Shown: positions 1 through 4,670 of the stretch, one piece after another
Numbering within the stretch: position 1 is the stretch's first letter
Layout: every line of letters starts with the position of its first letter
Assembly (NCBI GenBank): GCA_946538475.1
Contig: CAMNGN010000113.1
Coordinates: 1-6,280, forward strand
Source: an uncultured Blautia sp.
Lineage (GTDB): Bacteria > Bacillota > Clostridia > Lachnospirales > Lachnospiraceae
DNA: 6,280 bases
Reading direction: 5' to 3'
The notes under the pieces: model-generated
Seen by the model: the letters and a program-made list of their open reading frames with translations, nothing else
Databases searched by the model: none
Told to the model about the DNA's origin: nothing
Program-made: the position numbers and the translations under genes

Positions 1-341
1 TCAGCAGCTTCTTCTACGGTCTCGGCAGCTTTGTCAGCGGTCTCCTCAGCAGCATCGGCAGCTTCTTCGGTTTCTTCTGCACCGGATTCAAGAGTGGTAT
101 CCTCTTCAGCAGCGGCTTCCTCAGCTGCCTCTTCTTTTGTCTCTTCGGCAGCGGCTTCTTCAGTTGCCTCTTCCTTAGTCTCTTCAGCAGCTTCTTCCGC
201 CTTTTCTTCTGTCTCTTCCTTCTTCTCCTCGGTCTTAGCAGTGTTGCCGGCGGAGCTGCTCGATGAGCTGTTACCGCAGCCGGCGAACAGGCTTGCTGCC
301 GTCATTGTAGCGAGAAACAGAGCCAAAGCCTTTTTTTTCAT
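1..341 (-). CDS. oppA: Peptide ABC transporter substrate-binding lipoprotein, N-terminal part (runs off left edge)
   Basis: Only the first 113 residues are in the window, and the frame stays open to position 1. The protein starts MKKKALALFLATMTAA, a short basic n-region plus hydrophobic core, and ends the signal with LFAGC, so Cys22 is the probable lipidation site (Phe at -3 is a tolerated lipobox variant). Six serines follow, then from about residue 36 a very Glu/Ala/Thr/Lys-rich tract that continues to the window edge and includes a 13-residue tandem repeat. The start is supported by AAGGAGG at 351-357, 9 nt upstream. It lies 32 nt downstream of oppF with no obvious terminator between, which is the usual place for a receptor gene in such operons. 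The ligand-binding (SBP family 5) domain would lie beyond the edge, so the OppA assignment rests on the lipobox and on context. Another lipoprotein is possible, and the peptide specificity cannot be read. Confidence 0.75.
   Translation of the reverse strand, partial: MKKKALALFLATMTAASLFAGCGNSSSSSSAGNTAKTEEKKEETEEKAEEAAEETKEEATEEAAAEETKEEAAEEAAAEEDTTLESGAEETEEAADAAEETADKAAETVEEAA
108..185 (-). repeat. 39-bp in-frame tandem duplication in the lipoprotein linker
   Basis: Two adjacent 39-nt units, 185-147 and 146-108 in reading direction, encode EETKEEATEEAAA and EETKEEAAEEAAA. By hand comparison 34 of 39 bases match; four of the five differences are silent and one changes Thr to Ala. The repeat sits inside the Glu/Ala-rich spacer after the lipobox, so its copy number would change spacer length without breaking the frame. 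Confidence 0.8.
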
Positions 342-350
342 AAATAACTT

Positions 351-357
351 CCTCCTT
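351..357 (-). promoter_or_regulatory. Ribosome binding site of the oppA-like gene
   Basis: Reads AAGGAGG on the minus strand, 9 nt before the ATG at 341. It fixes the start of the lipoprotein gene. Confidence 0.8.
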
Positions 358-373
358 GATACTTAAAATACAG

Positions 374-1345
374 TTACTTGTTCCAGCACGCTACCATATG
401 TCCGTTGCCTCTGTCGGTCAGCTGCGGGCATTCGCGCGCGCACTGCTCGGTTGCATAGCGGCAGCGGGTGCGGAAAGCACAGCCTGATGGCATGTTCAGC
501 GGACTGGGTACGTCGCCTTCCAAAATGATACGTTTCTGAGCCCTTGCCGTTTCGGGATCGGGGATCGGGACGGCCGAGAGCAGAGAAAGTGTGTACGGAT
601 GCATCGGATTGTCATTCAATTCATCCGCGTCGGCAGTTTCTACGATCCTGCCAAGGTACATGACCGCGATACGGTCCGAAATGTGATGCACCACAAGCAG
701 GTCGTGTGCGATAAACAGATAGGCGACTCCAAGCTTCTCCTGAAGCTCTTCGAACATATTGATCACCTGCGCCTGAATGGAAACATCCAGTGCAGATACC
801 GGCTCGTCGCAGACAATGAATCTGGGGTTTACCGCCAGAGCCCTGGCGATTCCGATTCGCTGTCTCTGACCTCCGGAGAATTCGTGAACATAACGGGTGG
901 CATGCTCGGCGTTGAGGCCGACCAGTCCCATCAGTTCAAGAATCTTATCACGGCGCTCCCCTTTGGATTTGTACAGTTTGTGCACATCGAGAGGCTCGCC
1001 GATGATATCTTCAACTGTCATACGAGGATCCAGTGAAGAGTAAGGATCCTGAAATACCATCTGCATTTCCTTGCGGTAGGAGTGCATATTGCGGTCGGTG
1101 ACTTCCGTGCCGTCAAAATAGATCTTACCGCCTGTTGGTTTATAGAGACGAAGAAGAGTTCGGCCGACAGTCGTTTTGCCGCAGCCGGATTCTCCGACCA
1201 GACCCAGCGTTTCGCCGGGATTGATCCTGAAGCTGACTCCATCGACGGCCTTCAGCAGTGTTTTGCTGAAAAAGCCTGTTTTGATGGGAAAATGCTGTTG
1301 GAGATCCTGCACTTCCACAAGACACTTTGTGTTCTCATTACTCAT
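374..1345 (-). CDS. oppF: Oligopeptide ABC transporter ATP-binding protein OppF
   Basis: Cytoplasmic ATPase that, paired with OppD, powers peptide uptake through OppBC. With the start at 1345 it has 323 residues, normal for the family. Visible ABC motifs: Walker A GESGCGKT (51-58), Q-loop Gln99 in VFQDPYSSLDP, signature FSGGQRQR (from 156; Phe replaces the usual Leu), Walker B FIVCDE ending at Glu181, and H-loop His214 in IAHD. The C-terminal oligopeptide-transporter extension has cysteines at 289, 295, 302 and 320, spaced C-x5-C-x6-C-x17-C, as in OppD here, plus an extra Cys306. A longer frame begins at 1384, but the ATG at 1345 is preferred: it has GGAGGTG upstream, overlaps oppD by only 8 nt, and avoids a 13-residue leader read from inside oppD. 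The overlap suggests translational coupling. Dpp-type or other peptide specificity cannot be excluded. Confidence 0.93.
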   Translation of the reverse strand: MSNENTKCLVEVQDLQQHFPIKTGFFSKTLLKAVDGVSFRINPGETLGLVGESGCGKTTVGRTLLRLYKPTGGKIYFDGTEVTDRNMHSYRKEMQMVFQDPYSSLDPRMTVEDIIGEPLDVHKLYKSKGERRDKILELMGLVGLNAEHATRYVHEFSGGQRQRIGIARALAVNPRFIVCDEPVSALDVSIQAQVINMFEELQEKLGVAYLFIAHDLLVVHHISDRIAVMYLGRIVETADADELNDNPMHPYTLSLLSAVPIPDPETARAQKRIILEGDVPSPLNMPSGCAFRTRCRYATEQCARECPQLTDRGNGHMVACWNK

Positions 1346-2366
1346 TTGCAGACACCTCCGATACGTAATTGTTGTTTTTGACATTCATCCAGCAGGATGC
1401 GTAGTGTCCGTCCGGCATTTTGAGTTCGGGCGGAACTTCTTCGAGACATATTTTCATAGCGTTGTCACAGCGGGCGCAGAACGCGCATCCCTTCGGCATG
1501 TTCAGAAGGTTGATGGGCGTACCCGCGATCGGGACAAGTTTTTGTTTCATATTTTCGACGCTCGGGATGGAGCGAAGAAGACCTTTGGTATATTCGTGCG
1601 CGGGGCTGTAGAAAATGTGGTCGGCCGTGCCGCGCTCGCAGATTCTTCCGCCGTACATGACGACGATCTCGTCAGCCATCTGAGCGATGACGCCCAGGTC
1701 GTGGGTAACGATGATGATGGCCATGTTGAGCTTTTGCTGAAGTTCCTGCATCAGCTCGAGGATCTGTGCCTGGATGGTAACGTCCAGAGCGGTTGTAGGT
1801 TCATCTGCGATGAGGATGTCAGGTTCGGATACCAGCGCCATGGCGATCATGATACGCTGGCGCATACCGCCTGAGAGCTCGTGCGGATATTGTTTGAAAC
1901 GTTTTTGCGGGTCGTTGATACCGACCAGTTCCAGCATACGGATCGTGGCTTCTTTTGCCTGTTCCTTGGTTTTATTCGAGTGGATCAGTATTGCCTCGGA
2001 GATCTGATTTCCGATGGTATATACCGGGTTGAGTGATGTCATGGGATCCTGGAAGATGATCGAGCATTTCTTGCCGCGGAAGTCCTGCATCTGTTTTTCG
2101 CTGTAGTGGGTGATGTCCTCGCCTTTGTAGAGGATCTTGCCCTGCGAAATGTGTCCGTTCTTTTCAAGGATCTGCATGATGGAGTAGGCGGTTACGGATT
2201 TTCCTGAACCGGACTCACCAACGATGCCGAGCGTCTTGCCTTCTTCAAGAGTAAAGCTGACGCCGTTTACTGCCTGCACCTCGCCGTTGTCGGTGGTGAA
2301 AGAGGTGTGCAGGTCGATTACCTGAAGCAGGGGAACCCCGCTTTTGTTCTTATTTAAATCAGCCAT
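1338..2366 (-). CDS. oppD: Oligopeptide ABC transporter ATP-binding protein OppD
   Basis: Second cytoplasmic ATPase of the importer, 342 residues, full length for the family. Motifs in order: Walker A GESGSGKS (50-57), Q-loop Gln106 in IFQDPMTSLNP, signature LSGGMRQR (from 164), Walker B ILIADE ending at Glu189, D-loop region ALDV, and H-loop His222 in VTHD. Both composite ATP sites of an OppD/OppF pair therefore look catalytically intact, since each protein keeps its Walker B glutamate and its switch histidine. The C-terminal peptide-transporter domain has Cys294, Cys300, Cys307 and Cys325 in a C-x5-C-x6-C-x17-C layout, plus an extra Cys297. The start at 2366 has AGGAGG 9 nt upstream and begins 6 nt after the oppC stop. 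The 3' end overlaps oppF by the 8 nt ATGAGTAA. Confidence 0.95.
   Translation of the reverse strand: MADLNKNKSGVPLLQVIDLHTSFTTDNGEVQAVNGVSFTLEEGKTLGIVGESGSGKSVTAYSIMQILEKNGHISQGKILYKGEDITHYSEKQMQDFRGKKCSIIFQDPMTSLNPVYTIGNQISEAILIHSNKTKEQAKEATIRMLELVGINDPQKRFKQYPHELSGGMRQRIMIAMALVSEPDILIADEPTTALDVTIQAQILELMQELQQKLNMAIIIVTHDLGVIAQMADEIVVMYGGRICERGTADHIFYSPAHEYTKGLLRSIPSVENMKQKLVPIAGTPINLLNMPKGCAFCARCDNAMKICLEEVPPELKMPDGHYASCWMNVKNNNYVSEVSANE
1353..1359 (-). promoter_or_regulatory. Ribosome binding site deciding the oppF start
   Basis: Minus-strand GGAGGTG lies inside the 3' end of oppD, 7 nt before the ATG at 1345. No comparable site serves the upstream ATG at 1384, so 1345 is the better start. 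Confidence 0.75.
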
Positions 2367-2372
2367 GTGTCA

Positions 2373-3434
2373 TTACCTCCTGAGCTTGGGATCGAATGCG
2401 TCCCGCAGACCGTCGCCTAAGAGGTTGAAGGCCAGTACGATAAGGACGATAGTTACTGCCGGGAATACCAGCTGCATGGGATAGCTCTGCAGACCTTCGC
2501 GTGCTGCGTTGGCGAGGGAGCCGAGTGAAGGCATCGGAGCCTTTACACCCATACCTACGAACGAAAGGAAGCTCTCGGTGAAGATCGCCGACGGGATCTG
2601 AAGCGCCGTGGTGATGATGATCACGCTGATACAGTTCGGAATAATGTGTGTGCGGATGATCCTGCCGGAAGGAGCGCCGACTGCCTGTGCGGCAAGGATA
2701 TATTCGTTGCTCTTGATCTTGAGGATCTCACCGCGGACCAGACGTGCCATACCTACCCAGTACAGGAGACCGAACACGACGAAGATCGATACCATATTGG
2801 TTCCGAGGGACTGGATGATCTTGCTGTTGGACTGGGCCAGTGTTTCGTTGAGAACCACGGACAGCAGGATGATGATGAGCATATCGGGCAGTGAGTATAT
2901 GATATCGACTATTCGCATCATGATCAAGTCGACTTTTCCTCCCATGTACCCCGATATGGACCCGTACAGGACGCCGATGATGAGCACCAGGATGGAGGCG
3001 AAGAGGCCTACCGTCAGGGAAATCTTGGTTCCTTCTACGACACGGATAAAGTAGTCACGGCACATGGAGTCGGTGCCCATGATGTGCGGGAATACTTTGC
3101 CGCCTTCGTCGATGAATTTCTGCTCCTGTTTGGAATATTCGAACGGAGCCAGGTTTTTTGCGCTCTTGTCACGTTTGCCGTTGACTTTGATGATGTCGGA
3201 ATAGCTGTACGGTACAACGAGCGGTGCGATGATGATGGTCAGGATGATCAGGACAAGGACGACTATGGAGCCTACAGCGAGAGGGTTTTTCATGAGCTTT
3301 CTCATACCATCCTTAAAGAAGGTGGTGGACTCGCTCATGACGTCCTGCTGTCTTTTTTCTTCATCTGTTGCTTTTTCGAACCGACTGACGTCGATCTGAA
3401 GGCTTAATGGGTTTTTATTAGGTGCTGTGTCCAT
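2373..3434 (-). CDS. oppC: Oligopeptide ABC transporter permease OppC
   Basis: Inner permease subunit that forms the translocation path with OppB. It has 353 residues, longer than the roughly 300 typical of the family. A charged cytoplasmic N-terminus (1-50) precedes TM1 (about 52-75). An enlarged extracytoplasmic segment (about 76-120) follows, then the usual HIMGTDSMCRD stretch, a variant of the common GTDxxGRD with Cys125 where Gly is usual. Further membrane segments lie at about 137-161, 180-198, 212-235, 268-288 and 322-342. The EAA coupling loop that docks on the ATPases is visible as YILAAQAVGAPSGRIIRTHI (245-264), followed by Ile-Pro-Asn, and the C-terminus ends DAFDPKLRR, as is common for OppC. 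The start has GGAGG 11 nt upstream, and the gene begins 20 nt after the oppB stop. Family assignment is firm; substrate is not determined. Confidence 0.94.
   Translation of the reverse strand: MDTAPNKNPLSLQIDVSRFEKATDEEKRQQDVMSESTTFFKDGMRKLMKNPLAVGSIVVLVLIILTIIIAPLVVPYSYSDIIKVNGKRDKSAKNLAPFEYSKQEQKFIDEGGKVFPHIMGTDSMCRDYFIRVVEGTKISLTVGLFASILVLIIGVLYGSISGYMGGKVDLIMMRIVDIIYSLPDMLIIILLSVVLNETLAQSNSKIIQSLGTNMVSIFVVFGLLYWVGMARLVRGEILKIKSNEYILAAQAVGAPSGRIIRTHIIPNCISVIIITTALQIPSAIFTESFLSFVGMGVKAPMPSLGSLANAAREGLQSYPMQLVFPAVTIVLIVLAFNLLGDGLRDAFDPKLRR
2376..2381 (-). promoter_or_regulatory. oppD ribosome binding site formed by the last two oppC codons
   Basis: AGGAGG is at once the final Arg-Arg codon pair of oppC and the Shine-Dalgarno of oppD, 9 nt before the oppD ATG. 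A ribosome finishing oppC would sit on this site, so translation of the two genes is probably coupled. Confidence 0.75.
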
Positions 3435-3454
3435 GGATACTGTTTCCTCCGTCC

Positions 3455-4372
3455 TTAATCAAGTTTGATGCGCGGGTCTACAACTTTGTACATGATATCG
3501 CTCAGAAGATTCATGAGCACCATGATGACCGCGAGGAAGATCGTGGTAGCCATGATCATCGGGTAATCACGGTTGGTGATGGACTGTACAAACTGTTTTC
3601 CGAGTCCGCCGATGTTGAAAATGTTCTCGACGACGAGTGAGCCGGTGAGAATGTAGGCAAGCATCGGGCCAACGTAGGTGATGACCGGAATGAGCGCGTT
3701 GCGGAGCGCATGTTTGAAAATGACCTTGCGGGTCGTAACGCCTTTTGCTCTTGCGGTACGGATGTAGTCCTGGCTGAGAGCGTCCAGCATACTGGTCTTG
3801 GTAAGTCTGGTGATGTAGGCTGTCGGGTACGCTGCGAGGGCGATGACCGGCAGGACATATTTGGATGCGGATGCTTCCGTTGAGAATACCGGGAGCAATC
3901 CGAGCTGGATACAGAAGACCATCAGTAACAATGTTGCGAACACGAATGAGGGCATTGCTGTAAAGAGTGTTGTGAAGAAGATGATCAGTCTGTCCGGCCA
4001 GCGGTTGCGGAAAAGGGCAGCGATAGCGCCGAGGATGACGCCGATAATCACTGCTACGAATGCTGCGATGCCGCCGATTTTTGCGGAGACGGCGAAGCAG
4101 GTGCTGAGTGTTCCGCTGATTTCACGTCCGGTTTTGAGGGATACGCCGAAATCGAAGCGGGTGAGATTTCTTATATATATAAGGAACTGTTGCCATACGG
4201 GCTTATCCAGATTGAATCGTTCCATCAGGACGGCGCGGACTGCCGGGGTGGTGGCCTTTTCGGAGTTGAAGGGGCCGCCGGGGACCGCGTTCATGGCGAA
4301 GAACGTGATGAGCAGTATGACAAATACGCTGAGAATTGCCAAAAGGATACGTTTAATGAGATATTTTGACAT
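3455..4372 (-). CDS. oppB: Oligopeptide ABC transporter permease OppB
   Basis: First gene of the importer operon and partner of OppC in the membrane channel. With the start at 4372 it has 305 residues, typical for OppB. TM1 spans about 9-28 after the short basic MSKYLIKR leader. An external segment with the family-typical PGGPF and a region ending FDFGVSLK follows, then membrane spans near 98-121, 128-155, 173-190, 228-249 and 272-294. The EAA coupling loop is visible as YIRTARAKGVTTRKVIFKHA (203-222), and the protein ends VDPRIKLD, a usual OppB ending. A longer frame opens at 4420, but it would add 16 non-hydrophobic residues lying around the predicted transcription start. The ATG at 4372 has AGGAGG 8 nt upstream and is preferred. 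Confidence 0.94.
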   Translation of the reverse strand: MSKYLIKRILLAILSVFVILLITFFAMNAVPGGPFNSEKATTPAVRAVLMERFNLDKPVWQQFLIYIRNLTRFDFGVSLKTGREISGTLSTCFAVSAKIGGIAAFVAVIIGVILGAIAALFRNRWPDRLIIFFTTLFTAMPSFVFATLLLMVFCIQLGLLPVFSTEASASKYVLPVIALAAYPTAYITRLTKTSMLDALSQDYIRTARAKGVTTRKVIFKHALRNALIPVITYVGPMLAYILTGSLVVENIFNIGGLGKQFVQSITNRDYPMIMATTIFLAVIMVLMNLLSDIMYKVVDPRIKLD

Positions 4373-4380
4373 AAATAGGA

Positions 4381-4386
4381 CCTCCT
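4381..4386 (-). promoter_or_regulatory. Ribosome binding site deciding the oppB start
   Basis: Minus-strand AGGAGG, 8 nt before the ATG at 4372. It lies downstream of the alternative ATG at 4420 and supports the shorter OppB. Confidence 0.8.
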
Positions 4387-4425
4387 GAGGGCAGATTTTC
4401 GCATCATGCCCATAAATCACATGAT

Positions 4426-4454
4426 ATTATACTAGATAATCTGGCGTTTTACAA
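4426..4454 (-). promoter_or_regulatory. Predicted sigma-A-type promoter of the opp operon
   Basis: On the minus strand TTGTAA (4454-4449, 4 of 6 matches to TTGACA) is followed after 17 bp by a perfect TATAAT (4431-4426). Transcription would begin near 4419, giving a leader of about 46 nt before oppB. Spacing and hexamers are good. No start-site data support it, so this is prediction from sequence alone. Confidence 0.65.
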
Positions 4455-4493
4455 TACAAAAGTGTTGGGAGTATTTTTCAGGGGTTTTGTGAA

Positions 4494-4537
4494 TTTAACA
4501 ATTTGAACACAAATTAAGCACAAATCGAACACAAATC
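4494..4537. repeat. CACAAAT direct repeats with an 11-bp period, probable operator
   Basis: The heptamer CACAAAT occurs exactly at 4508-4514, 4519-4525 and 4530-4536, each 11 bp after the last. A degenerate copy, AACAATT (5 of 7), sits in phase at 4497-4503. The flanks also agree in part, giving a unit close to GAACACAAATC. Heptamers separated by 4 bp on one face of the helix are the layout used by OmpR/PhoB-family response regulators, the PhoB box being the classic case. The array lies between the divergent opp and htrA promoters and ends 6 bp before a TATACT on the plus strand. The bound protein is unknown. Confidence 0.55.
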
Positions 4538-4542
4538 GATTT

Positions 4543-4548
4543 TATACT
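4543..4548 (+). promoter_or_regulatory. Possible activator-dependent -10 element for htrA
   Basis: TATACT matches TATAAT at 5 of 6 positions but has no recognisable -35 element 16-18 bp upstream; that stretch is instead occupied by the CACAAAT repeats. This is the arrangement expected of a promoter driven by an activator bound at the repeats. It would give a leader of about 115 nt. Confidence 0.3.
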
Positions 4549-4585
4549 GCAAGCATAAGGTCGATGAGGAGAGATCTTAAAGAAT

Positions 4586-4614
4586 TTGACAGTCACTTGA
4601 ACTTGTTGTACAGT
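4586..4614 (+). promoter_or_regulatory. Candidate sigma-A-type promoter of htrA
   Basis: A perfect TTGACA (4586-4591) is followed after 17 bp by TACAGT (4609-4614, 4 of 6 matches), predicting a start near 4621. A perfect TATAAT also occurs just downstream at 4624-4629, but its best partner, TTGTTG at 4603-4608, is only 15 bp away. One of these two probably serves htrA; sequence alone does not decide which. Confidence 0.45.
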
Positions 4615-4670
4615 TGAGGAGTTTATAATAGTAAAGAATCATTTGATGATATAGAAGGAGGAAAAAGACA

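Noticed and set aside
31..366. Plus-strand Ser/Ala-rich open frame of 111 codons
   Set aside because: It is the complement of the Glu/Ala-rich lipoprotein tract. The repeats come from GAA/GAG/GCT codons on the other strand, and there is no ribosome binding site before its ATG.
1176..1874. Plus-strand open frame of 232 codons antisense to oppF and oppD
   Set aside because: It spans the junction of two clearly conserved ATPase genes on the other strand and its product resembles no family I know. A shadow of biased codon use.
3843..4388. Plus-strand open frame of 181 codons antisense to oppB
   Set aside because: It lies within oppB and shows no recognisable domain. OppB has all family motifs.
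4384..4420. Longer OppB starting at 4420
   Set aside because: The extra 16 residues would start at the predicted transcription start and include the Shine-Dalgarno of the better ATG at 4372.
4473..4487. Possible CodY box near the opp promoter
   Set aside because: ATTTTTCAGGGGTTT matches the AATTTTCWGAAAATT consensus at only 10 of 15 positions, with one half-site lost. CodY control of opp is known in other Bacillota but this site is too weak to call.
4638..4650. ATCAT-TTG-ATGAT hairpin just before the htrA ribosome binding site
   Set aside because: Five AT-rich pairs with a three-base loop are too weak to act as a thermosensor or riboswitch.
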